Source: Siphonodentalium dalli (lineage: Eukaryota > Mollusca > Scaphopoda > Gadilida > Siphonodentaliidae). Taken from it: 64,000 bases of DNA. Where the stretch lies: the NCBI GenBank assembly GCA_032622095.1, contig CP136069.1:101088278-101152277 (forward strand), given 5' to 3'. Both the position numbers and the translations under genes were made by a program. Positions 31,830 through 43,599 of this stretch are shown here, in pieces (position 1 is the first letter of the stretch; each line of letters begins with the position of its first letter). Under the pieces are notes generated by a model. That model saw only the letters and a list, made by a program, of their open reading frames with translations. It made no database searches and was not told the origin of the DNA.

Positions 31830-32380
31830 TCGTTACTTCGGCAACTTTCGGCTCTTGTATATGATTAAAGATACAAGTAATTTTGGGGTCGTTCGGCCAA
31901 ACACATGGCCGCCGCAGCCATCTTGGGTTTTACTATTTGCATGACTAAATCCTTTGGCACGGGCTACAGGTTGTACCTTAGGTTGGATCATTATGAAAGT
32001 TGTCATTGCTGTTGACATTGACACATAGATGGGAACAAGTCATTTTGGGGTCATTCTGCCAAAAAACATGGCCGCCAGTGGCCATCTTGGATTTCAAGAT
32101 TCAATCCATTAGCACAGACAACAGGCCGGAGTGTTTGTCTGATCATCATGAAATTTGTCGTGGAAGTTAATATTAACATGTAGATGGGAACGAATCATGT
32201 TTGGGGTCATTCGGCCATAAAACATGGCCGCCGGTAGCCATCTTGGATTTTACTCTTTGTATGACTAAATCCTTTAATCTTGATATTGATCTACTAGATG
32301 GAAGCTATCAAATGTTTTTGAATTTCATAGCCATCAGCAACCATCTTGGATTTTACTTTATATATCTCGTCATGTTGATA
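31830..32380. repeat. ~157-bp repeat with ATGGCCGCC..GCCATCTTGGATTT, 3-4 units
   Basis: Cores lie at about 31905, 32064, 32220 and a shorter one at 32325. Each is a small stem (ATGGCCGCC against GGCCAT/AGCCAT) followed by CTTGGATTT and, further on, TAGATGGGA.C.A.TCAT. They match the units at 25505 and 25663 and resemble the larger family at 59-61 kb. Confidence 0.75.
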
Positions 32381-32451
32381 ATCTAGCATTACTTAGACGT
32401 TTCAACTTTCCGCATTCCTAATCGCTCCATTGACTGTAACACATGAAATTA

Positions 32452-33060
32452 TTATACCCCCCGCAACGAAGTTGTGGGGGGTATACTGGAATAAGCTCCG
32501 TCCGTCGTCCGTCCGTCCGTCCGTGGACACAAAGTTGTCCGGGTGTTTCTCAGTCTTTTTTGATCAATTTCCGTGAAACTTGGCACAAACATCAACCACC
32601 ATGGGAACCTGTGCACCTGCGATTAAGACGTCTGTCCGACTTTTTTTGGTGGAATTATCCCCCATTTTTAGACTTAGAAAATATTTTGCAACATGCATAA
32701 TTTTGTCAGAAACATGCATAATTTTATCCGAGCTTTTATTCTACATTTTTAGGTCAATGTTTTTTAAATCTTGGCACTGATATTTAGTACCATGGAAACC
32801 TGTACACCTGCGATTATGATGTCTGTCCGACTTTTTTTTGTGGAGTTATTACCCTTTTTCGACTTAAAACATTTTTGCAACATGCATAATTTTGTCCGAG
32901 CTTTTATTCCTACATTTTTCGGTCAATAGGTTTAAGATTAGGGTTAGGGTTGTGCACCTGCAATGGGAACTGTTATTTTATTATTTTAACTAAATGTTTA
33001 CTGACATGTGAAACATCTTATTAGTATCATTAGTCCCATTGGGACAGTCACACCTCTAGT
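32452..33060 (+). repeat. Dispersed repeat opening with a GGGGGGTATACTGG hairpin and (CCGT)n
   Basis: ATACCCCCCGCAACGAAGTT, then GTGGGGGGTATACTGG, forms a stem, followed by (CCGT)n at 32500-32524. Two ~165-bp units then follow, sharing GAAACCTGTACACCTGCGAT, GTCTGTCCGACTTTTTTT and ACATGCATAATTTTGTC. The copy at 22500-23345 (minus) has the same opening. A TTAGGGTTAGGG phrase occurs at 32937 without array structure. Confidence 0.7.
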
Positions 33061-33081
33061 TCCCTTTCCATGTTGAGCTAC

Positions 33082-33239
33082 TACGGTGGCTGATTTGCGA
33101 CATACTCAATACATATATTATCTCGAGATCTCGAGATAATATGTCGAGATCTCGAGATAATTATGTCGAGATCTCGAGATAATATCTCGAGATCTCGAGA
33201 TAATATATGTATTGTGTATGTCGCAAATCAGCCACCGTA
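33082..33239. mobile_element. 158-bp palindromic MITE with a CTCGAGATCTCGAG core
   Basis: Outer arms TACGGTGGCTGATTTGCGAC and GTCGCAAATCAGCCACCGTA are exact inverted repeats. Inside, CAATACATATATTAT is also mirrored, and four CGAGATCTCGAG blocks sit at about 23-25 bp spacing. The element is nearly a perfect palindrome. TA at both ends could be part of the element or the target site. Confidence 0.88.
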
Positions 33240-34049
33240 AGCTACAGTGTCATTGACACTTTCGTTTTATTTCTCTGCTAATATAACCACATATAGATAT
33301 ATTTATTTGTTTTAACATACACCAATATTTACACTCCTATGTCCAAACGTTGGTTTGTTGAAATCACGACACAAAATGTCAGACCTTTTGCCAGTAGTCC
33401 ATCGAACGCAAGCAAACCTCCACCCATTTCTTAAATGGTTGAAAGAAAACATAGATTTAATGACAGAGGCATCCGAGACCAATAACAGAAAGTGTCAATT
33501 TAATAATGACATTAGATTATTTGATTCTGGTAATTTAACCGAGTGTAGCGCATTGGTAGGGTCAACAAGGACCCCGCGCCATACCACCTCTGGATAAAAC
33601 CATGCATGCAGCACCCATTCGATATTTTCAAATGTGTAATCTGCCCTCCACGAGCTTCACAAATTTACAAAGTCTCCTAGCTATAGATCGATGCATGATT
33701 TCTTCGTTGAAAATAAGAGTCACAGTTTTACTGTGTTTGGTGAATTCCAATATGACTTAAGCACAAGCATCTTTCGTCCTGTTGATATAAATGATTGACT
33801 AAAAATAAAATTAACAAGAAAACCAATGTCAGAAATGGTAACGCGCTCAAGATCATATATTATATACCCATGTTTGTAATTATAGAATATATAATATATT
33901 GGTTTCGCGAATGACCAACTCAGAATTCTGTTAAAATAACAATAACAACCAGTACCTAATTAAAGAACTGGCGGCCGTCTCCGACTACAACCCTCAGTGG
34001 GCTGCAGAACGAAAAATGTCTATAAAAGTTGCAATATAAGACTTACAAG
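33240..34049. other. No recognisable feature
   Basis: An 80-codon ORF at 33355-33597 has no recognisable family signature. The rest is AT-rich and unstructured. Confidence 0.45.
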
Positions 34050-34310
34050 TTATTGTTTTTCATTTCTTTTATTTGTAATTCACAGAGCTTGACAGAAACC
34101 AAAAATCAACATTATTGTCATAATAAATAGTATTAAAAGGACAATAAACGAAATTGAAATTCCCAACTACACCTTTTACCGGACTCGGCCTACTGGTCGC
34201 GCAGTTCGACTTTTAAATCCGTCCCAAAAATTCCATTTTCTATAAATAAAACCCCCAGGCGAAACAGGAATTTGTAAATTAGTATTCACGCGGTGCGCGT
34301 AATGAGTTTC
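34050..34310. repeat. Dispersed repeat, copy 2 (partner at 8200-8510)
   Basis: Contains AAAAATCAACATTATTG, ACTACACCTTTTACCGGAC, CTCGGCC, TCTATAAATAAAACCCCC and CAGGCGAAACAGGAATTT in the same order as copy 1. Confidence 0.65.
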
Positions 34311-34499
34311 AATCACCACGGGGTGTACTATTCCATCTATTTTTTCTATCAGTAACAGGTGATTGCTTGTCCTGAATCGAGCTATAGGGTAAAGGTCGTC
34401 AAGGAACACGCAGATCCTGACCAAACTCAGGTTTTGATACCATATATAACTCTTTTACTGGCGCGTGCATATACACATTATTTCTGGTCATCCTTCAGA

Positions 34500-35170
34500 C
34501 CACTGCATTTCCCCAGTGGATATATACCTGATATATATATATCCATATTTGCGAATGTATGTCTGTATGTTTAGATGGCACTAAATGGGTCTAAAAGGGG
34601 TAACTTTTTACGAGAAAGATAATGGTGCGGGTTAGAATTTTCTAAAGTGAAGTTGTTTTATTTGTCAGGGACGTAACACTGTGAGGAGCACTGTGCAACA
34701 ACAGTTTCCCCCGATTTCCACCAAACTTATACATAATGATCTCCATGATATCTGGAATCTAATGCTGTGGTTTAAAGATGTCAATAATCGCGCCGTTTGT
34801 GTCAGGGGTGCACGGACGGGGGAGGGGCACTACAATTGATAACATTATTTTTTAGGCCGATTTCCACCAAATTGATACACATTCTTCTCCATGATATGAG
34901 GAATCTAATGGTTTAAATATGCCAAAAGTGGAGCCGTTCGAGTCAGGGTGCACGGAAGGGGAGAAGGGGGCAACAACATTGATATAAATATTTTTAGAGC
35001 CGATTTCCTCCAAATTGGTACATATTTTTCTCCGTGATACGAAAAATCTAATCGTGATTTAAAGACGCCAAAGTTCTGCGTTTGGGTGACAGATGAGGGG
35101 GGGGGGGGGGCAATACATTTGATAAGAATTTGTTTTGTCACAAATTGCCACCGGACTGTGAATTCAGAGC
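34500..35170 (+). repeat. Composite repeat, copy 1: leader plus three ~145-bp units
   Basis: The leader contains TGCGAATGTATGTCTGTATG, then GGGGTAACTTTTTACGAGAA and AGATAATGGTGCGGGTTAGA. Units of about 145 bp follow from near 34706: CCGATTTCCACCAAATTGAT, ACACATTCTTCTCCATGATA, GAATCTAATGGTGTGGTTTA, then GTCAAAAGTGGCGCCGTTCG, AGTCAGGGGTGCACGGA and a G-rich segment. The last unit carries a long G run at 35097. Copies 2 and 3 lie at 43600 and 52095. From 35171 to 35593 nothing is recognised. Confidence 0.8.
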
Positions 35171-35593
35171 TTAAGAATGTAAGGCACAATGTTGATAATC
35201 ATATTTTGCGGAATGACTTGATTGAATTTACGCATCAGCTCACAAAATTTTCGGAAACAATCAGCAAGAAATTTATTAACGTTTAATTTAAGTCTATTCA
35301 ATGTTCCATTAATCATCACAATATTATATGTGTTGTTATATATATGTATCTATAGAATGAATGTACGAGTTACTGATTGAACATATAACCAACACCAGTT
35401 TCCAAAGAGAAATAGAAAAGTATATTTAACTGAATTCGAAAGTATATTTTAAAATACACGAATATTATAATTAAAATGATTATAATATTTATCATTCCGG
35501 TATTTAAAAGAATGAGGTTACAGTAATATTGCTTCATTTTTTCAGTCAAACATTGTTTGTCTCCGATGACCCAGTGATTAAATTATAATTATT

Positions 35594-38260
35594 ATGGCCT
35601 ACCAGCATCACAACTTTGACGAAATGAACGTATGCTATACTTCGTGGAATGCCCAAGGGCTTATCAGTAAATTGAAGGACAACAACTTCAGTTCACAGAT
35701 AGACCGCTATGATTTTATAACGATCACAAAAACATGGCACAATGATGCTATGTCCGTATATTTACCTGGATATCATTGCGTAGAGTTGAGTCGGAACACG
35801 AACAAAAACACCCGCGGGGGTATAGCCTTTTATTGTCGCTCAAAATTTAAATGTCATATCAAGGGGGTTAAATCTGTTCATGATGTAGCATTGAGTGTTG
35901 AATTTGAAGGGAAAATGTTCGGCATAAAGAAATCAATAACATTCATATCCGTTTATATCCCACCCGAGAATTCCAGTTACTGGAAATCGTGTGACAAGAA
36001 AGAATCTGTATACAACGATATTGAAGTACATTTAGCCGCTTTGGAACCTGATCAGTTGGTCATAATGGCAGGCGATTTTAATGCCCGTACAGGTGGACGA
36101 CCGGATTATGTTGCACACGATGATGACACTCATTTGGCATTTCCTGATAATTATACAGTTGATTGTACAAAAGACCGATATAGTTTAGATAGAGTATGTA
36201 ATTCATTTGGGAAACAACTTTTGTTGCTATGTAAATCTACTGGAATGAGAATAGTGAATGGAAGAACACGTGGTGACTTACTCGGTAATTTCAAAAGTAT
36301 TAATTATAATGGGGCGAGTATAGTTGACTATATTATGATAAAAGAACGTTATTTATCTGAAGTTAATTATTTCTGTGTTAAATCGCCGACCGAATTTTCG
36401 GATCATTGTCAGCTAGCACTTCATGATATAAATTTTAAAAGAGGTTTTTCTCATGAAATAAAAAGTATGAAGTACTCTTATGCAAAGCCGAATAAAACGC
36501 TTAGATGGTGCGATGAAAGTGGATATAAAGCACGAGGAATGCTTTACCAGCCCCGTGCACAAAACAAGTTGATGCAATTTCGACTAAATAACTATACGCG
36601 GAAAACGCTGAAGGCACAGAAGCGGCGACCCGCCATTTGAACGAGTTATTCATAGTACTCAATACATCTGCATCGAAAATAGTCATAAACAACAGTAAAC
36701 GTACAAATGTAGAAGAAAACGCGCATGGTTTGACAATGAGTGCAAAGGGCTGAAAGAAAATATGGAAATTGTTATCAAGCAAATGAAAAAACATCCAAAC
36801 GACAAGTCTCTATTGATAAAATTTTTCGAAGCGAAAAAAGCATATAAGAAAGAGACGAAACGAAAGTCGCGAATCTTTCGACAAAATATTGTAGATAAAT
36901 TATCCGATCTTGAAACGAGTGAACCGTCTAAATACTGGAATATAATAAATAACCTTCGTTTGAAAAAAGAAGCAAATGAACTAGATCCAGATGAAACTGT
37001 AACTTTTTTTGAACAATTACTTGGTCCGACAATGGATAAATCTCACTTAACATCGGTGAATGATAGTATCTTTTCGGAGAAATTTAATAACAACGATATG
37101 ACTACATTATAAATAATGGACTGCCTTAGGCAACTTAAGAATAGGAAATCGACAGGACCTGATAATATTTCTAACGAGTTATTGAAAACAATTGTTCCAC
37201 TTATAATAGATGACGTGGCTAGGCTTTTTAATAAAGTGTTGCACTCGGGACATTATCCGATGTGTTGGAGTGAATCAGTCATTAAAACATTATATAAAAA
37301 AGGAGATAGACACGACCCAAATAATTATCGACCAATCGCTCTCGGTAGTAATTTTGGTAAACTGTTCAACAAAGTATTGAATAACAGAATAAATGCATAC
37401 CTTGATAACAACAATATCATAAGTGACAATCAATTTGGTTTCAGAAAGAATAGGAGCACAACTGATAGCGCATTTATTTTACAAACAGTTGTTAATAAAT
37501 ACATAGAGAAGAAAAAACCGATATATGCAGCATTTGTTGACTTTAGAAAAGCATTCGATTCAGTTGATAGGTCTATTTTATTTGATAAAATGAGAAGTAT
37601 CGGGATCCGTGGCCATATACTTTAAATGTATTACAATCGCTGTATAGCTCTAGTTATTATTCAGTTAAGACATCTGCGGGGGTTGGTCCCCCAATTTTGT
37701 CGACAATAGGGGTAAGGCAGGGCTATATCTTATCTCCTACATTATTTAAGATTTTCATTGACGATATAAGTAAGAATTTCGGACAAACTTCTGACCCAGT
37801 ATATCTGAATGGCAGAGTTCTCAACCATCTCCTTTTTGCTGATGACTTAGTCATGTTATCACAGTCACCGTCGGGCCTACAAACATGCTTAAAACAATTA
37901 GAGCAATATGCAACTGACAATAATCTTCATATAAATGCCGAAAAAACAAAATGTATGGTTTTCCGGTCAAGGAAAACGAAACAGGATCAATCATTCTATT
38001 TTAAAGGAAGACAATTGGAAGTAGTCGATGAGTATAAATACCTTGGTCTGATTTTCATTTACAATGGGAAAATGAAAAAGGCACAGGAGAACTTGAGTGC
38101 AAGGGCATCTAAAGCTATGTTTTTCATAACAAACCTGCTAAAATCGCAAATTGAATTACCCATAATGACTAAGTGTAAACTGTTCGATAAGCTTATTAAA
38201 CCAATCTTATTATATGGTTGTGAAATATGGGCGCCGGAACTTAATTTGCCTTTCAAAGAT
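35594..38260 (+). pseudogene. LINE family B, endonuclease and RT part (interrupted)
   Basis: The endonuclease runs from 35594: CYTSWNAQGLISKLK, AGDFNARTGG (about 36070) and FSDHCQLALHD (about 36395). The usual TETW block reads TITKTW, so the catalytic Glu is Lys. A linker follows. RT begins near 37125: GPDNISNELLK, NNYRPIALGSNFGKLFNKVL, NQFGFRKNRSTTD and FVDFRKAFDSVDRSILFDKM (motif A), then GVRQGYILSPTLF and LLFADDLVML (active site, about 37830). It ends LLYGCEIWAPELNLPFKD at 38260. Breaks: frameshifts near 36600, 36740 and 37620, and a stop at 37110. The C-terminal part resumes beyond LINE A copy 2, at about 42600. Confidence 0.88.
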
Positions 38261-41200
38261 AGGATAGGATAGGATAGGATATTTTATTTCAATATACACA
38301 TATTAATACATGATACATTTGACAAATATTACATTGTATATTTGAGGGGGTGGCATAGTCAGGCTAGACTGTCTTACTGCCGCCCCCTTAAAGACGAAAA
38401 GATGTTACGATAGGCGGTCAGAGTTCATTTTACAATGCACGGCTAAATAATTATGTATCTCACAATGGTTGCATTTAACTGGATTATATACATGGAGGAT
38501 ATACGTCTAGATAAATCGATTATTGGTTACTCGATGGTTTGTCTCTTTCTTGTCAGTGAGATGTTCCTTGAAAGTCGAGTAGGAATGTGTTGAGTGAGGT
38601 TGTGGATTGCGATATAGTGGAAGTCACTTATTGACGAGCGACCATACAGTCGGGACATCTTTGATTGTTGCATTTAATTGTTGCAGCATATTTTTTAATG
38701 CAATCGGCATGTAAACGCCGTTTGAATGTGTGCCTGGATTGGTATGATGTAAATTCGTTATCTAAGTTGTTCCAGATGGTTGGATAAGAATGGAATGGTA
38801 GTTGTTGGGACCAAGATGTTCTTGGTTTTTTTTAAAATAGTGGGTGCTTTTGCCGGGTGTCTGGTCCGGTTTTGCGTTTCGTAAACATGTCGGTGAATGA
38901 TTCTATTAAGCGCATATGATACCAATCATGCATGAAAACAGCCGCTTGTACTTTGTGGATGTCGTAGATTTTGAGTATATTTTCTTTTTTAAAAAGAGGT
39001 TCTGTGTGGCTTCTATATTTCTTATTACATAAAACTCGTATCGCGCGTTTTTGAAGCATGAAAATTTTTTTGACCGCTGGGACGTGTCCCCAAATTTGAA
39101 CACCGTACACAAGATGGCTTTGTATTAGACCATAATATAATGTTTTAAGTGCGCTACCAGGAAAGAAGTGTTTAACTTTATTGATGTGGTATATGGCATT
39201 CACCATTTTAGAACAAACTGAGGACACATGTTTTTTAAACGTCAGGTTTTCATCTATATGGATTCCTAAGAATTTTGTGGAGGATTCGTGCTCAAGATTT
39301 CCTATCTTATTTAGTTCCGTATTATTTAAGTAAACCTTTATGAAGTTCCATTTGTTATCATTGTTCTCTGGATGTATTAGCATATAGCTGCTTTTTTTTA
39401 GTATTGATCACTAACTTATTGCTACAGCACCAATCAAATATGTTGCGTAACTCATTATTCACATAACTTTCTACAAGGATGCCATTTTTTCCACCAGTTA
39501 CTAGAGTCGTATCGTCCGCGTATGACAAGATATCCATGGTTGTCGAGTTGGACATATCGTTAACGTAAATTAAGAAAATTATCGGTCCCAGTATTGAACC
39601 CTGGGGCACTCCACACGTCACTTCCGTTAATTTAGATTTGGTACTATTGAGTTCAACATATTGCCTTCTATTTTGCAGATAGCTCCGAAACCATGAGTAT
39701 GCTGTGCCCCGTATGCCATAGTGATCTAGTTTATGAAGTAAAATATCGTGATTTATCGTATCAAATGCTTTTGAGAGGTCGAGGAATAGAGCTAAAGTGT
39801 AATCTCTTGTCATAATGTCATTATTTGAGACAACTTGATCGAGGAAGTGTAATACAGGGTGGAAGGTTGAATGATTAGGACGGAAGCCGTATTGGTGTTT
39901 ATAGAGTATGTTTTGTTCATTTAAGAAGTCTAGTAATCGTTTATGCATTATTTTTTCGAGAAGTTTCGAGATATCTGGAAGAATGCTGATAGGTCTGTAG
40001 TTGGAGATTTCATGAGTGGTATTATTTTTTGGGATCGGGACTACTTTAGAAATTTTCATTTTGTTAGGGACTATTCCATGCTCTAAGGACAAGTTAAAAA
40101 TATGCAATAATGCTGGGGCTATCTCCTCAATTGTTTCCTTGATAAGTTTAGTTGATATACCATTGAAGTCCCTTGATACTTTTCCAGTCATAGAGAAACA
40201 TGTGAGTATGATCTCCTGTATAGAGGTCGGAATTATTTTGAAATTGATGTCGTCTGGTTTGCGGTTATGAAGAAAATCTGTAAAATGTGAGTCATTTTCA
40301 TGTTCATTAAGTTGGCTGGTTTCCCGCCCAATTTTTGAGAAAAAGTCATTGAACCTTTCCGATATGAGTTTGGAATTTTCAAGTTCTATTCCGTTTTCAG
40401 TAAAAGTCTTTGTGGCAATATTTGTGTTTCCATTTATCTTCAATGCACCCTTAAGTATTTCCCATGTTTTCTTTAAGTTATTTTTATTTACTTCAAGAAT
40501 ATTTGTATAGTATATATTTTTACTCCTTCTGATTAGTTTATTGTATAAGGTACGATAACTCAAATATTTATTTACGTTCGTTTCCGTGGGTTTATTCAAT
40601 TTGCGTAAATATAGCTGGTTCTTAACAATACTTGACTTAATCAATCCAGATGTCATCCAAGGTTCGCGTTTTATGAATTTTTTGGGTATATGTCGACTTT
40701 TGATGGGGAAAGCTAGTTCATATGCATTCATATAGATATCTAAGAAGATGTCATATGCTTGGTCGACATTTCTACAAGATGTGACGGAGTCAAAGGTACA
40801 AGATTTTAAAAGATTTTTGAATCTAATTATGTTATTAGGACTAAAACTTCTTTGGTTAGTGATAGTTTCATTATTATTGGGGCTGTTTTGTCTCTTTTGG
40901 TTAGATTCTGAATAAAATATGCCGAAGTGATCGGATACATCGCATGTGATTATGCCAGATTTACATTCGCCTTGTAGATTATTGGTATATATATTATCGA
41001 TAAGAGTTGCTGAATGATCAGTCATTCGAGTGGGTTTAGTTATCCTTGGCACGAATCCTCTTGTGAAAATGTTATTTATGAAATCATTCGTTTTTGTATG
41101 AGAGTTGAAATTGAGGAGGTCAATATTAAAGTCTCCTGATATATATGATTTGTGGTTATTAATTTTTTCTAGAATAACGTCAAATTTTTTCAAAAATTGA

Positions 41201-41830
41201 TCAATGTTGGCCTTTGGTGCGGTATTTGGTCTATAAACGCAGCCGATTATCCGAGAGTCATTTTTTCCTGGGTTAATTTCCACGAATATTGTTTCTATTA
41301 CGTGTGGAATAAATTCACTAAGGTCGGGTCGATTTTTATAGTGGATTGATTCTTTTATGTAAAGGCACACACCACCTCTGCCATCATCGTCGTCAGCTCT
41401 ACATTTGAATTACATAGGGTGATATCCCGGTATTTGAAAGTTTGATGCTTGACGTATTTTGAATGTTTCCGTTAAAGCTATAACGTCGAATGAATTATTA
41501 TTCGACTTTAAGTCGCACAGGAGATTACACAATGAATCGAAATTCGCGTTAATACTTCGACAGTTGAGGCTGAATATTGAAAATTTAGATTTTTTATTTG
41601 GTTGATCAATAGCTTGTGATGGTGAAATGTATGCACATTCATTGCAGGTATTAATAGCAGAATTAATCAATTCGTCATTTTCCTGTTCCGCTTCGTTCCA
41701 TTTCATTGTAAAGTTATATTCATCAGAATCCCGAACCTCACTCAGATTTACGTTATGTGTAGCCATGGATACGACCAATAATGGAATGAATGAAATATAT
41801 AACCTCCACTTCAGAATGAATTAAAGATGC
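38261..41830 (-). mobile_element. LINE family A, copy 2, antisense within LINE B
   Basis: The 3' end is at 38261-38280, a run of AGGAT that is (ATCCT)n on the element's strand, preceded by GAAATAAAAT. The 3' UTR matches copy 1. Its low-coordinate edge truncates the LINE B frame after PFKD. The 5' edge is not resolved: the coding start is at 41778 and LINE B coding resumes by about 42600, so the 5' UTR may extend into 41831-42600. No target-site duplication was recognised. Confidence 0.85.
38629..41778 (-). pseudogene. LINE A endonuclease-reverse transcriptase ORF, copy 2 (three lesions)
   Basis: The same protein as at 12533-15738. Endonuclease: FSIFSLNCRSINANFD, ALTETFK, ISGDFNIDLLNF (about 41115) and SDHFGIFYSE. 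RT: NYRPISILPDISKLLE, QYGFRPNHSTFHP, LFLDLSKAFDTINHDIL, GVPQGSILGPIIFLIY and SYADDTTLVT (about 39500). C-terminal: LVYGVQIWG. Lesions: a TAA at 41410 where copy 1 has GAA (Glu of PGYHPMEF); a frameshift in the A run near 39395; and a TAA at 38832 where copy 1 has a Leu codon. Reading through, the protein ends with TAA at 38629 after CPDCMVARQ. Motif B is canonical here, unlike copy 1. Confidence 0.92.
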
Positions 41831-42454
41831 AAGCATGAATATGTATAGTCCGTGCACTGTTACTAGAGCTAACTGTAATATGAAGTACATATTATTATTT
41901 TAATGATGTGTTGTATTCGGCGGGAATATATGTTTCAAGTAAGTCCTCGAATACGATTCAAGTTCAACGTGTTATTTTCTTATGAAGTTATGTGAGTATT
42001 GCCAAAAAGTGCACATTTGTGACATGACGTGGAATCTATCTTGATTCGCAACGAGGACTTACGGCATGATAGAAATACATAACTCCATAAAACATAGGCC
42101 TTTGTGGCTAAATGCATGAGGGTAGGCTAAGCCAATATATTGAAAATACATAAAACAAGAACGCATTATTAATAATAAAACACGAAAATACATACATGAG
42201 TGTATGTACATGTATGATACACCGACTTCTGATTGTCTTTGAAATAGTCTAATTTGTCTTCAAAAGAAGTCTAAATTCATTAATTAATTCGTTTTAATTC
42301 GTTTTAATGGAGTGCTCTTAATTGTGCTCAGAATGTTTCGGACCTGACTGTACCACAACATGACATAATTATTTCAATAACAATAAACGTCACAGCCTCA
42401 CAGGTCAGATTGGAGACCTCGCACTCGTGAATTCGCTGTGTTTTCTCGTGAGTC
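41831..42454. other. Unassigned sequence between LINE A copy 2 and LINE B
   Basis: No coding signature. It lies upstream of the LINE A start on the minus strand and upstream of the resumed LINE B frame on plus, so it is most likely LINE A 5' UTR. Confidence 0.45.
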
Positions 42455-43583
42455 TTGTGGAAGGAAGACATCAAATTTGAGTTAATTTCTATTCTCGTTT
42501 GTTATGAAAGTTATTCTGAGTTTACATTCATTCATTCATTCGGATTGAGGAAAAATGTGAAGCACTTGTTGTTCAACTTGAAGACAGTTCATTATGCCTT
42601 CAATGTTATACGGATGGATTCGACTGAAACACGTGGTACGATTGCGTGTGAACAAATGCATCTGAAGTTTTGTAAGAATATTTTATTCTTAAACAGGAAA
42701 TCATCTAATCACGCGTCACGGGTGGAGCTAGGTCGTTTTCCTCTAGCTAACGATGCTGTACTTCAATTATTCAAATATATGAGTAAACTTTCTAAAGTAA
42801 ATAGTGACAATTTTTTATCCGGGTCTTTTGAAGAATCAATAACTTGTAAACTTTCATCTTGGGCCACGCAACTATTGAAATGGGATGTTAGACTAAACGA
42901 TGATAATACTTTTTCAGGAACGAATCTGAGGCAGTTGGTCGTGAAGTTAAAACAAGAACACATCTCGCAGTTTAAACATGATATATTCGACGACGATAAA
43001 TTGGGTGAAAAAAACAAATTACGCACTTCCGGGTTATTCAAGAAAGAATATATCCTTGAACCATATCTCACGTGTGCGAAATCACAAGAAGCTCGAGCAT
43101 ATTTTACTAGACTTCGCGCGAGTAATCATGTTCTAGAAATAGAAAAAGGGAGACACAGACAGCCTAAGACACAATTAGAAAAGCGAATATGCCCTGTATG
43201 CAAACAGAATAGAATTGAAACGGAGATACATTTTGTCATGGAATGCGATGCCTATAAGGATCTCAGACATAATTTGTTCGAAACGATTGGAAGAAACGAA
43301 CCGAATTTTTACAAGATGAACGAAGCGAACAAATTTTTAAATATCATGAAAAACAAGCATGGGAAAATAACTGCTTATGTGTGCAACATGATCCGGTTAT
43401 TCTTCATTCGGAGAAAACAGCTCATTAGTAGTTGACAATTGCAAATGTGTCATGATCAATATTAGAAATTAACTATATTATGTTTGTTATTATGTTGTTT
43501 ATGATATATATGTTCGTTATTTTCAATTGTGCAACTGCCATAAATTTGTGTATTGCAATAAATATATCTATCTATCTATCTAT
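42455..43583 (+). pseudogene. LINE family B, C-terminal part and 3' tail
   Basis: An open frame to 43435. From about 42640 it reads CEQMHLKFCKNILFLNRKSS, VELGRFPLANDAVLQLF, and the Cys/His block CPVCKQNRIETEIHFVMECD with AYKDLR. MHLKFCKNIL and ELGRFPL are the segments expected just after YGCEIW in related LINE RT proteins, which is where the 38260 fragment stops. The first ~50 residues of the open frame do not look like the family and may be LINE A flank. The 3' end is TATTGCAATAAATATATCTA then (TATC)n to 43583. Confidence 0.85.
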
Positions 43584-43599
43584 TAACGTACACATAATC

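Noticed and set aside
32937-32950. TTAGGGTTAGGG, telomere-like phrase
   Set aside because: Only two units, inside a dispersed repeat; not an interstitial telomere array.
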